NCBI RefSeq assembly: GCF_002116905.1
Contig: NZ_CP015118.1
Span: forward strand, 1,612,001-1,676,000
DNA length: 64,000 bases
Origin: Piscinibacter gummiphilus
GTDB taxonomy: Bacteria; Pseudomonadota; Gammaproteobacteria; Burkholderiales; Burkholderiaceae_C
Reading direction: 5' to 3'
The number at the start of each line of letters is the position of its first letter. Positions within the stretch are counted from its first letter, which is position 1. This document shows, in pieces, positions 43,014-51,341 of the stretch. A program made the translations under genes and the position numbers. The notes under the pieces are model-generated. The model did no database searches. It was not told where the DNA came from and saw only the letters and a program-made list of their open reading frames with translations.

Positions 43014-45710
43014 TCAGCCGAGCAGCGCGCGCGCTTGACGGAGGTCGGCGGTGCCGTCGCCCTGCGTGAAGCGGTCCAGCACCGCGGCGAGCGCCGCGAG
43101 GTGCGCCGGGGACCGGTTCCATCGGGCAAGGCTCGTGGCGGTGCGCAGCTCCCACGACAGCGCCCCCTGCGCCCGCGCGACGGCGAGGGAGCGGTCGAAC
43201 AGCGCACGGGCGGCGGCGAGGTCCCCCTCGGCGAGGTGCCGTTCCGCCACCCGCCGGAACACCTCCGCGGCGCCCCAGCCCACGTCGCCGCGGTCGTGGC
43301 GGGCGAAGGCCTCGGCGGTCGCGAACACGTCGGAGACGGTGGCGAGGGAATCCAGTTCCTTCAGGCTCCCGGGTTTCACCTCGGGGACCGGCGCGCCGGG
43401 GTCGTCGATCCGCGCGAGCGCGATGCCGTAGTGGTGCGCCCACGACTGCCAGTACGGCGACGAGTGCCGCCGCGCATGGTCGGCGAGGCGCTGCACGTGG
43501 TGCCGGGCCGCGTCCAGGTCGCCCCGCCAGAGCGCGAGCGGGCACAGCGACGACCCGAGCATCTGCGCGAGGGCATAGGGGTTCTCGGACTCGGCGAGCG
43601 CGAGCCCGGCCTGCGCGACGGTCCACGCCTCGTCCACCCGGCCCTCGATCCAGAGCGAACGCGACAGCACGATGCGCATCGCCACGCCGCGCGGGCTCAG
43701 CATCACGTAGCTGAGCGGGGCGCGGTCCGACGGCGCGTCCAGCACCCGTTCGACGAGCTGCCGCGAGCGCGCGTGTTCGCCGAGGTAGTGCGAGGTCATG
43801 CCCACGAGGCGGTCGGCCATCAGCCGGGTCATCGGGTTCCCGGACTCGTCGGCGAGGCGCCCGATGGCATGCGCGGCGGCGAGCGCCGCGTGGTAGTCGC
43901 CGGTGCCGTACGCGCGGCTCCAGACCCCGTGGAACGGTGCGACGCGGTGGGTGGGATCGCCGAGCTCGTTCGCGAGGTGGCGGGCCCGGTCGAACCCGGC
44001 GGCGGCGTCGACGGGGGCGACCGACTGCGAGCCGAGCATGCTCCGCGTGGTGAGCAGGCGCAGTTCCATCGCGGGGTCCTGCACGTGGCGCAGCGCGCGG
44101 TCGACCCACGGGCGGTACTCGTCGAGCAGGCCCATCTCGCCCATCAGCAGCGTGGCCGAACCCGTGAGTTCCACGCCCAGCGCGAGGGTGTCGGGCTGGG
44201 CGAAACACCAGGCGACGGCGGCGCGCACGTCGTCGACCAGGCGGGCGTGGGCCACGAGCCAGTCGCGGCGCGCGACGTCGTACCGCCCGCGCTCGGACTG
44301 CACCAGCACGTGGTGGAGGTGACGGGCGTGGCGGAGGTGGGCATCGCGGGCATGGGGGCCGGCGGCGAGCTTCTCGGCGGCGTAGTCGCGGGTGCTGACG
44401 AGCAGGCGGTACAGCGGCGCGGTGCCGCGGCCGTCGGTCGACACGAGCGACTTCGAGACGAGGTTGAGCACGGCCGCCGTGCGGTCCTCGCCGGCCACCG
44501 CCACGGCGGCGTCGAGCGGGAACGCGCTGCGGAACACCGAGAGCTGGTGCAGCGTGTCGCGCTCGGACGGGGGCAGCAGGTCGTGGCTCCAGTCGAGCAT
44601 CGTGCGCAGCGTGCGGTGGCGCGGCTGCGTGGGCCGGCGGCCGCTGCCCAGCAGCCGGAGCCGGCCGCCGAGCTGCCGGGCGACGTCCGCGAGGCCGAGC
44701 GTCTCCACGCGCGCCGCGGCGAACTCGATCGCGAGCGGGATGCCGTCGAGGCGGCGGCACAGGTCGCGCACGAGTGGTGCGTTGCCGTCGTCCAGCGTGA
44801 ACGACGCGGCCCGTTCGACGAACAACTGCACGGCGGGCCACGCGAGCGCGCCGGTGGCGGTGAGTCCGTCGCCGTCCGGCGGGATCTCGAGCGCGGCGAC
44901 GCGGTGCACCGACTCGCTCTCGGCCTGCAGCGGCTCGCGGCTGGTGGCGAGGATGTGCACCGAGGGTGCGAGGCGCAGCAACTGTTCGGCGAACGTGGCG
45001 ACGGCCTCGACGAGGTGCTCGCAGTTGTCGATGACGAACAGCAGGTGCCGGTCGTGGAGGAAGGCCGCGAGCGGCGGGAGCGGATCGTCGCGCGGCACCG
45101 ACAGGTCGAACAGCGCGGCCACCGCGGCCGGCAGCAGCCGCGGGTCGGCGACCGAGGCGAGGTCGACGAAACGCACGCCGTCGCGCCACAGCGGCAGCAC
45201 CGACTCCGCCAGCGCGAGCGCGAGCGTGGTCTTGCCCATCCCGCCGGGGCCGGTGATGGTGACGAGGCGGCGCGAGGGCACCTGGGCGGCGAGGTGGCGC
45301 AGCGCGTCGTCGCGGCCGAACAGCCGGGTGGTGCGGGCGGGCAGGTTGTGCGGTGCGATGGGCACGGGCGCCGCGGCATGCACCGGTGCCACGAAGCGGT
45401 AGCCGCGGCGGGGCACGTTGCGGATGAAACGTCCTTCGGCCGGGTCGTCGCCCAGCGCCTTGCGCAACGCGGCGATGTGCACCCGCAGGCTCGTCTCGTC
45501 GACCACCGACCCGGGCCACACACGTTCGGTGAGTTCGTCGCGGCTGACGACGTCGCCCGCGCGTTCCAGCAGCGCGATCAGCAGTTCGGTGGCGCGCTCG
45601 CCGAGCGGCACGCGCCGGTGGCCGTCGAGCAGCAGGCGTTCGGCGCGCAGCAGCCGGAACGGACCGAAGGCCCAGGCCGTCTCGTGGTCCCGCGTGCCCT
45701 GTGGCGACAT
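43014..45710 (-). CDS. Winged-helix / NB-ARC-like ATPase / TPR transcriptional regulator
   Basis: This 898-residue protein has an OmpR-type winged helix first (residues ~12-108; GDVVSRDELTERVWPGSVVDETSLRVHIAALRKALGD, RNVPRRGYRFVAPV). The linker LPARTTRLFGRDDALRHL leads to a STAND ATPase with P-loop GPGGMGKTT (residues ~154-162) and LLFVIDNCEHL as Walker B. The C-terminal half is a long helical TPR-like array. Such proteins sense unknown ligands and activate neighbouring genes. The ATG at 45710 is chosen on domain grounds. Its likely targets are the LuxR and TonB genes downstream on the same strand. Confidence 0.9.
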   Translation of the reverse strand: MSPQGTRDHETAWAFGPFRLLRAERLLLDGHRRVPLGERATELLIALLERAGDVVSRDELTERVWPGSVVDETSLRVHIAALRKALGDDPAEGRFIRNVPRRGYRFVAPVHAAAPVPIAPHNLPARTTRLFGRDDALRHLAAQVPSRRLVTITGPGGMGKTTLALALAESVLPLWRDGVRFVDLASVADPRLLPAAVAALFDLSVPRDDPLPPLAAFLHDRHLLFVIDNCEHLVEAVATFAEQLLRLAPSVHILATSREPLQAESESVHRVAALEIPPDGDGLTATGALAWPAVQLFVERAASFTLDDGNAPLVRDLCRRLDGIPLAIEFAAARVETLGLADVARQLGGRLRLLGSGRRPTQPRHRTLRTMLDWSHDLLPPSERDTLHQLSVFRSAFPLDAAVAVAGEDRTAAVLNLVSKSLVSTDGRGTAPLYRLLVSTRDYAAEKLAAGPHARDAHLRHARHLHHVLVQSERGRYDVARRDWLVAHARLVDDVRAAVAWCFAQPDTLALGVELTGSATLLMGEMGLLDEYRPWVDRALRHVQDPAMELRLLTTRSMLGSQSVAPVDAAAGFDRARHLANELGDPTHRVAPFHGVWSRAYGTGDYHAALAAAHAIGRLADESGNPMTRLMADRLVGMTSHYLGEHARSRQLVERVLDAPSDRAPLSYVMLSPRGVAMRIVLSRSLWIEGRVDEAWTVAQAGLALAESENPYALAQMLGSSLCPLALWRGDLDAARHHVQRLADHARRHSSPYWQSWAHHYGIALARIDDPGAPVPEVKPGSLKELDSLATVSDVFATAEAFARHDRGDVGWGAAEVFRRVAERHLAEGDLAAARALFDRSLAVARAQGALSWELRTATSLARWNRSPAHLAALAAVLDRFTQGDGTADLRQARALLG

Positions 45711-45785
45711 GGCTGGTGGAGTTGGGTGAACGTGGTGGTGCCGGTTCCATCGCCCCCGGCTGGCGGGCGCCATTCTACGGAGATG

Positions 45786-47174
45786 TCAGCCGGCCACCAG
45801 TCGGGCCGCCAGCCGCTCGTGCCGTTCGATCAGCACCGGCAGGTCGACGCCGGTCGGCTGGCCGTCGCGCACCACCACGCGGCCGTTGACGACGGTGAAG
45901 GCGGCGCGCGGGCTGCCGCAGAACAGCAGCGCGGCGACCGGGTCGTGCACCGCGCCGCCGGCGAGGCGGGGCGAGCGTAGGTCGAACACGGCGAGGTCGG
46001 CCGCCATGCCGGGGGCGAGGTGGCCGATGTCGTCCCGGCCGAGCACGCGCGCCCCGCCGCGCGTGGCCACGGCGAGGGCGTCGCGGGCGGTCATGTCGCG
46101 CGGGCCGTGGTCGCAGCCGAACGGCTCCAGCGAGCGGCGCACCCGGGCGACGAGCATCGCCTGGCGCGCCTCGTCGAGCAGGTGCGCCGCGTCGTTGCTG
46201 GCGCTGCCGTCCACCCCGAGGCCCACCGGCACGCCGGCATCGAGCATCGCGCGCACCGGGGCGAGGCCGGAGGCCAGCCGCATGTTGCTGCACGGGCAGT
46301 GGGCCACGCCGGTGCCGGTGGCGGCGAAGCGGCCGATGCCGTGGGCGTCGAGCTTCACGCAGTGCGCGTGCCACACGTCGTCGCCGAGCCAGCCGACGCT
46401 CTCGGCGTATTGCGTGGGGGTCATGCCGAACGTGGCCTGGCTGTAGGCCACGTCGTGGTCGTTCTCGGCGAGGTGGGTGTGCAGGCGGGCACCCAGCGAG
46501 CGGGCGAGGGCGGCCGAGTCGCGCATCAACTCCCTGCTCACCGAAAACGGCGAGCAGGGTGCCGCGGCCACCCGCACCATCGCGAAGCGCGAGCGGTCGT
46601 GATGGCGCTCGATCACGCGCTGCGTGTCGGCGAGGATGTCCGCTTCGCTTTCGACGAGGTGGTCCGGCGGCAGGCCACCCGCGCTTTCGCCCACGCTCAT
46701 GCTGCCGCGCGTGGGGTGGAAGCGCATGCCGGTGACGGCGGCCGCGGCGATGGTGTCGTCGAGGGTCACGCCGTTCGGGTACAGGTACAGGTGGTCGCTG
46801 CTGGTGGTGCAGCCCGACAGCAGCAGCTCGGTCATCGCGAGCTGCGCGGACACGTGGGCCATCTCGGGGGTGAGGCGCGACCAGATCGGGTACAGCGTGC
46901 GCAGCCAGCCGAAGAGCTCGGCGTCCTGCGCGGCGGGCACCGCGCGGGTCAGCGACTGGTACATGTGGTGGTGCGTGTTGACGAGGCCGGGCACGACGGC
47001 GTGGTGGCGGGCGTCGATGACTTCGTCGGCGGTGGCGGGCAGCGCATGGGACGGGCCGATGGCCTCGATGGCGGGGCCGCGGACGAACACGCTGGCGTCG
47101 TGCCATTCGGTGCGGTCGTCGTCCAGGGTGGCGACGACGCGGGCGTTGCGGATCAGCAGGGTGGGTTCGGTCAT
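45786..47174 (-). CDS. 8-oxoguanine deaminase-like amidohydrolase
   Basis: This 462-residue metal-dependent deaminase of the ATZ/TRZ/guanine deaminase class has the metal ligands HxH in VNTHHHMYQ, His in THLAEND, His in WHAHCVKLD and Asp in LGVDGSASNDA. The loop SDHLYLYPNG and the pair CSPFSVS fit 8-oxoguanine or isoxanthopterin deaminases better than chlorohydrolases. GGGAG stands 8 nt before the ATG at 47174. It is divergent from the sulfonate-binding protein gene. It would remove oxidised guanine; the substrate is inferred from motif similarity. Confidence 0.85.
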   Translation of the reverse strand: MTEPTLLIRNARVVATLDDDRTEWHDASVFVRGPAIEAIGPSHALPATADEVIDARHHAVVPGLVNTHHHMYQSLTRAVPAAQDAELFGWLRTLYPIWSRLTPEMAHVSAQLAMTELLLSGCTTSSDHLYLYPNGVTLDDTIAAAAVTGMRFHPTRGSMSVGESAGGLPPDHLVESEADILADTQRVIERHHDRSRFAMVRVAAAPCSPFSVSRELMRDSAALARSLGARLHTHLAENDHDVAYSQATFGMTPTQYAESVGWLGDDVWHAHCVKLDAHGIGRFAATGTGVAHCPCSNMRLASGLAPVRAMLDAGVPVGLGVDGSASNDAAHLLDEARQAMLVARVRRSLEPFGCDHGPRDMTARDALAVATRGGARVLGRDDIGHLAPGMAADLAVFDLRSPRLAGGAVHDPVAALLFCGSPRAAFTVVNGRVVVRDGQPTGVDLPVLIERHERLAARLVAG

Positions 47175-47221
47175 GGTGGCTCCCGCTTGCAAGTGCCGGG
47201 CCCGAAACGCATAAGCAAAGG

Positions 47222-47240
47222 CGGAGAACTTCGTTTTCCG
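47222..47240. promoter_or_regulatory. Inverted repeat in the deaminase/ssuA divergent promoter
   Basis: CGGAGAAC (47222-47229) and GTTTTCCG (47233-47240) pair in 7 of 8 positions around TTC. This is a locally AT-rich island in the 122-bp divergent region. It might be an operator for sulfonate genes, with no direct evidence. Confidence 0.3.
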
Positions 47241-47296
47241 CGCGGACCGGCGGCCGTAGTGTCTCAGCCTTCCGTCATCGAAGTCCCGAGGCCCCC

Positions 47297-48259
47297 ATGT
47301 CCGACATCTTCCAAGGCGCGCTGCGCCGCCGCCACCTGCTGCTCGCCGGCGCCGCCGCACCGTTCGCCTCCGCATTCGCGGCCGACCCCGAGAAGGTGCG
47401 CGTCGGCTTCCAGAAGTCGTCCACGCTGACCATCCTGCTCAAGTCGCGCGGCACCCTCGAGAAGGCGCTGGCGCCGCTGAACGTGTCGGTGCAGTGGCAC
47501 GAGTTCACGTCGGGCCTGCCACTGCTGGAAGCCCTGAACGTGGGCGCGGTGGATCTGACCGCCGACGTCGCCGACGCGGTGCCGCCGTTCGCGCTCGCCG
47601 CCGGCGCGAAGCTCACGTACTACGCGATCGAGTCGCCGTCGCCGCAGGCCCAGGCCATCGTCGTGCGCAAGGACTCGCCCGTCAGCAGCCTCGCCCAGCT
47701 GAAGGGCCGGAAGGTCGCGTTCGCGAAGGGCGCCGGCGCGCACTACCTGCTGCTCGAGGCGCTGGCCCAGGCCGGCCTGTCGATCAAGGACATCGAACCG
47801 GCGTACCTCACGCCCGCCGACGGTCGCGCCGCGTTCGAGAACGGCAGCGTCGCCGCGTGGGTGATCTGGGACCCGTTCCTCGCCGCCGTGCAGCGCCAGT
47901 CGAACGCCCGCATCCTGCAGGACGGCGGCAAGCTGTCGGCCTACCGCCGCTTCTACCTCGCCGCGTCGCCGTACGCGCAGCGCCGGGCCGACGTGCTCAA
48001 CACGGTGTTCGCCGAACTGAAGAAGGCGGGCGAATGGGTCAAGGCCAACCCGGGCCCGGCCGCCGAATGGCACGGCCCGGTGATCGGCCTCGACGCCGCC
48101 ACGGTGGAGGCCGCGAACCAGCGCCGCTCGTACCGTGTGCAGCCGGTGGACGCCGAGGCGCTGGCCGAGCAGCAGCGCATCGCCGACGCCTTCGTGCAGG
48201 CGAACATCATCCCGCGCAAGGTGGCGGTGGTGGAGTCACCTGTGTGGAAGCCGGCGTGA
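47297..48259 (+). CDS. ssuA: Aliphatic sulfonate-type ABC substrate-binding protein
   Basis: This 320-residue protein has a Tat-like leader (LRRRHLLLAGAAAPFASAFAA), then the SsuA/TauA pattern: VRVGFQKSSTLTILLKSRGTLEKALAPLNVSVQWHEFTSGLPLLEALNVGAVDLTADVADAVPPFALAAGA and VAFAKGAGAHYLLLEAL. Relatives deliver sulfonates to SsuBC. No ssuB, ssuC or ssuD gene follows, so it is an orphan binding protein that must work with a permease elsewhere. The next genes concern phosphate esters and organic sulfur, consistent with a sulfur-compound role. Confidence 0.9.
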   Translation: MSDIFQGALRRRHLLLAGAAAPFASAFAADPEKVRVGFQKSSTLTILLKSRGTLEKALAPLNVSVQWHEFTSGLPLLEALNVGAVDLTADVADAVPPFALAAGAKLTYYAIESPSPQAQAIVVRKDSPVSSLAQLKGRKVAFAKGAGAHYLLLEALAQAGLSIKDIEPAYLTPADGRAAFENGSVAAWVIWDPFLAAVQRQSNARILQDGGKLSAYRRFYLAASPYAQRRADVLNTVFAELKKAGEWVKANPGPAAEWHGPVIGLDAATVEAANQRRSYRVQPVDAEALAEQQRIADAFVQANIIPRKVAVVESPVWKPA

Positions 48260-48270
48260 ACGCGGGCCGC

Positions 48271-48276
48271 TAACAT
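48271..48276 (+). promoter_or_regulatory. -10-like TAACAT, 6 nt before start codon
   Basis: TAACAT, then GACCGG, then ATG at 48283, without a Shine-Dalgarno. This is the same geometry as at 27255-27260. Confidence 0.4.
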
Positions 48277-48282
48277 GACCGG

Positions 48283-49068
48283 ATGACCTCCCTTCGCCAC
48301 GACCAGGTGACCGCACTGATGCGTGCCGCCGCCGCCGACCTCATCGCTCCTCGCTTCCGCCGCCTGCAGCAGGGCGACGCGATCGAGAAGGCCCCGGGCG
48401 AGTGGGTGACCGTGGTCGACCGCGAGGTCGAGGCCCGGCTGACCCCGGCGCTGCGCGCGCTGGTGCCGGGCTCGCGGGTGGTGGGTGAGGAACAGTGCGC
48501 CGCCACGCCCGAACTGCTGGACCAGTTGGACGACGGGGTGGTGTGGCTCGTCGACCCGCTCGACGGCACGAACAACTTCATCGCGGGCCGCGAGCCGCTG
48601 TCGTCGATGGTCGCGCTGCTGGAAGGTGGCGAGACGGTGGCGGCGTGGATGCTCGACCCGCTGTCGGGCGTGATGCACCACGCCGAACGCGGGCAGGGCG
48701 CCTGGCGCGATGGCGAACGGGTGCATGCCCCCGAGGGCGCGGGGCTGCGCCGGGCCGTCGTCAAGACACGGTTCCTGCCCGAGGACCACAAGGCGCGCGT
48801 GGCGGCGTCGGCCGGCGTCGAGGTGCTTCCCGGCGTCAACTGCGCGGGCGCCGAGTACCCGGCCGTCGCGGCGGGTGGCTTCGACGCCGTGCTGTACTGG
48901 CGCACCCTCGCGTGGGACCACGCGCCGGGCACGCTGTTCGTGACCGAGGCCGGCGGCCATGCGGCCCGGCTCGACGGCACGCCGTACCGCGCGGGCGACC
49001 GGCGCCCCGGCCTGCTGGTGGCGCGCAGCCGTGCGGTGTGGGACACCGCCGCGGCCGCCTGGGGCTGA
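48283..49068 (+). CDS. Inositol monophosphatase family protein
   Basis: This 261-residue Mg2+-dependent phosphatase has motif 1 VVGEEQ, motif 2 WLVDPLDGTNNFI (metal Asp pair) and the C-terminal WDHAPGTLFVTEAGG. Substrates in the family include inositol-1-phosphate, histidinol phosphate and 3'-phosphoadenosine 5'-phosphate; the sulfur-related neighbours make a PAP-type substrate conceivable. The ATG is 6 nt after TAACAT and lacks a ribosome site. It starts 24 nt after ssuA. Confidence 0.9.
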   Translation: MTSLRHDQVTALMRAAAADLIAPRFRRLQQGDAIEKAPGEWVTVVDREVEARLTPALRALVPGSRVVGEEQCAATPELLDQLDDGVVWLVDPLDGTNNFIAGREPLSSMVALLEGGETVAAWMLDPLSGVMHHAERGQGAWRDGERVHAPEGAGLRRAVVKTRFLPEDHKARVAASAGVEVLPGVNCAGAEYPAVAAGGFDAVLYWRTLAWDHAPGTLFVTEAGGHAARLDGTPYRAGDRRPGLLVARSRAVWDTAAAAWG

Positions 49069-49123
49069 CGCCGCCGTGCCGTGGTGAGATGATGGTCCCC
49101 CGACCCTGATCGAGACGGAAGTC

Positions 49124-49717
49124 ATGTCCGACTGGCACCTCCCCGGCAACCCCGCCATCGCCGCGCCCCGGCCCGCGGCGCTCGGCCTGTTCGTCGACCG
49201 GCTGGACCAGCTGCTGTCGCGTGGCGCTGGCGAACCGGAGGTGCTCGCCTCGGGCAGCGCCTGGCTCGCCGAGCTGATCGCGTCCGACGACTGGCTGCCC
49301 GAACCCTGGACCCGCCCCGGCGAACGCTACCGCCAGTACCCGCTGCACGTGGACCCGGCCGGCCGCTTCTCGGTCGTGTCCTTCGTGTGGGGACCGGGCC
49401 AGGCCACGCCCATCCACGACCACCTGACCTGGGGCCTGATCGGCGTGCTGCGCGGCGCCGAGTTCTCGCAGGGCTTCCACTTCGCGGGCCGCCACGCGAT
49501 GGTGCCGTCCGGGGCACCGGTGCGGCTCGAGCGCGGGCAGGTCGATGCCGTCTCGCCGAACATCGGCGACGTGCACCAGGTGCGCAACGCGTTCGACGAC
49601 CGCGTGTCGATCAGCATCCATGCGTACGGGGCCGACATCGGCCGCGTCGAACGCGCCACGTATTCAGAGGACGGCACGCCCACGCCGTTCGTTTCCGGTT
49701 ACTCGCAGATCCCATGA
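49124..49717 (+). CDS. Thiol dioxygenase, Gln-type (3-mercaptopropionate dioxygenase-like)
   Basis: This 197-residue cupin of the cysteine dioxygenase family has the three iron ligands His98 and His100 (TPIHDHLTWGLIG) and His151 (GDVHQVRN). The Ser164/His166/Tyr168 triad (SISIHAYG) is present, and Gln71 (RYRQYPLH) sits where true cysteine dioxygenases have Arg. Gln-type enzymes prefer 3-mercaptopropionate and make 3-sulfinopropionate. The stop overlaps the rhodanese start (ATGA), so the two products probably act in one pathway that ends in sulfite. Cysteine remains a possible substrate. Confidence 0.88.
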   Translation: MSDWHLPGNPAIAAPRPAALGLFVDRLDQLLSRGAGEPEVLASGSAWLAELIASDDWLPEPWTRPGERYRQYPLHVDPAGRFSVVSFVWGPGQATPIHDHLTWGLIGVLRGAEFSQGFHFAGRHAMVPSGAPVRLERGQVDAVSPNIGDVHQVRNAFDDRVSISIHAYGADIGRVERATYSEDGTPTPFVSGYSQIP

Positions 49718-51288
49718 ACATCTCCACCGTCACCCCCGCCCACGTCCGTTCCAAGCTCCTCGCCCGCGAGGAGATCGCCCTGCTCGACGTGCGCGAGGAG
49801 GATCCGTTCGCGCAGGCGCACCCGCTGTGGGCCGCGAACCTGCCGCTGTCGAAGCTGGAGCTGGAGGCCTGGGGACGGCTGCCGCGGCGCGACGTGCCCC
49901 TCGTGGTCTACGACGACGGTGAGGGTCTGGCCTTGCCCGCGGCGACGCGGCTGCGTGCCCTCGGCTACACCGACGTGTCGGTGCTCGCGGGGGGCCTCGC
50001 GGGCTGGCGCGACGCGGGCGGTGAAGTCTTCCGCGACGTCAACGTGCCCAGCAAGGCCTTCGGCGAACTGGTCGAGGCCGAGCGCCACACGCCGTCGCTC
50101 TCGGCCCCCGAGGTGAAGGCGCTGCTGGACGAGAAGGCCGACGTGGTGGTGCTCGACGCACGCCGCTTCGAGGAGTACCAGACCATGTCGATCCCGGGCG
50201 GCATCAGCGTGCCCGGTGCCGAGCTGGTGCTGCGCGTGCGCGACCTCGCGCCCGATCCGGCCACGCGCGTGATCGTCAACTGCGCCGGCCGCACGCGCAG
50301 CATCATCGGCACGCAGTCGCTCGTGAACGCGGGCATCCCGAACCCGGTGGCGGCGTTGCGCAACGGCACCATCGGCTGGACGCTCGCGGGCCAGTCGCTC
50401 GCGCACGGCCAGTCGCGCCGCTTCGCCGACGTGCCCGCGGGCGACCCCGCGGCCGCACGGGCTTCGGCCGACGACGTGGCGCGCCGCGCCGGCGTGGCCG
50501 TGATCGACGACACGCAGCTCGCGGCCTGGCTCGCCGAAGCCCATCGCACCACCTATCGCCTCGACGTGCGCACGCCGGAGGAATATGCGCGCGGGCACCG
50601 CCGCGGCTTCCGTGGCGCGCCGGGCGGCCAGCTGGTGCAGGAGACCGACGTGCACGCGCCCGTGCGCGGCGCGCGCCTCGTGCTGACCGACGACGATGGC
50701 GTGCGGGCCCGCATGTCCGCGTCGTGGCTCGCGCAGATGGGTTGGGACGTGGCCGTGATCGACGGCCTGGGTGGCGACGTCGAGACCGGCCCCGACGTGG
50801 CGCCGCGGCCGGACACTCCCGTGGTGCGCAGCGTCGCCCCCGTGACCCTCGCCGACTGGCTCGCCACCGGCGACACCGCGGTGATCGACGTCACCGCCAG
50901 CGCGAACCACGTGGCACGCCACGTCGCCGGCGCATGGTGGTCGCCGCGCTCGCTGCTGCCCGAGGCGCTGAAGGTCATCCCGCGCACCCGCCGCTACGTG
51001 GTCACGTGTGGCACAAGCCTGCTGGCCCGTTTCGCGGCCGACGACCTGAAGGCGCTGACGGATGCGGAGGTGTGGGTGCTCGAAGGGGGCAACACCGCGT
51101 GGTTCGCCGCGGGCCTGCCCGACGAGCAGGGCGAGGCACGCCTGGCTGCCCCGCGCGTCGACCGCTACCGCCGCCCGTACGAAGGCACCGACAACGCCCG
51201 CGAGGCGATGCAGGCGTACCTCGACTGGGAGTTCGGACTCGTGGCGCAGCTGGGCCGCGACGGCACGCACTTCTTCCGAGTGATCTGA
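49714..51288 (+). CDS. Four-domain rhodanese-like sulfurtransferase
   Basis: This 524-residue protein has four rhodanese folds. Domain 1 (~1-105) has Asp instead of Cys in VVYDDGEG. Domain 2 (~128-235) has the active loop VNCAGRTRS with Cys190. Domain 3 (~262-352) again lacks Cys (VLTDDDGV). Domain 4 (~376-470) carries Cys432 in VVTCGTSLL. Inactive and active domains thus alternate, suggesting a duplicated inactive-active pair. It may move sulfane sulfur or handle sulfite from the preceding thiol dioxygenase, to which it is translationally coupled (ATGA). Confidence 0.9.
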   Translation: MNISTVTPAHVRSKLLAREEIALLDVREEDPFAQAHPLWAANLPLSKLELEAWGRLPRRDVPLVVYDDGEGLALPAATRLRALGYTDVSVLAGGLAGWRDAGGEVFRDVNVPSKAFGELVEAERHTPSLSAPEVKALLDEKADVVVLDARRFEEYQTMSIPGGISVPGAELVLRVRDLAPDPATRVIVNCAGRTRSIIGTQSLVNAGIPNPVAALRNGTIGWTLAGQSLAHGQSRRFADVPAGDPAAARASADDVARRAGVAVIDDTQLAAWLAEAHRTTYRLDVRTPEEYARGHRRGFRGAPGGQLVQETDVHAPVRGARLVLTDDDGVRARMSASWLAQMGWDVAVIDGLGGDVETGPDVAPRPDTPVVRSVAPVTLADWLATGDTAVIDVTASANHVARHVAGAWWSPRSLLPEALKVIPRTRRYVVTCGTSLLARFAADDLKALTDAEVWVLEGGNTAWFAAGLPDEQGEARLAAPRVDRYRRPYEGTDNAREAMQAYLDWEFGLVAQLGRDGTHFFRVI

Positions 51289-51341
51289 TCGGGTGTTCCG
51301 ATCTGCAATCATCGGAGGGTTGTTGCCGTACCGACCTTCCG

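Noticed and set aside
42678..45980. 1100-codon plus-strand open frame opposite the winged-helix/ATPase regulator
   Set aside because: Low-complexity shadow of a well-supported minus-strand gene with intact P-loop and winged-helix motifs.
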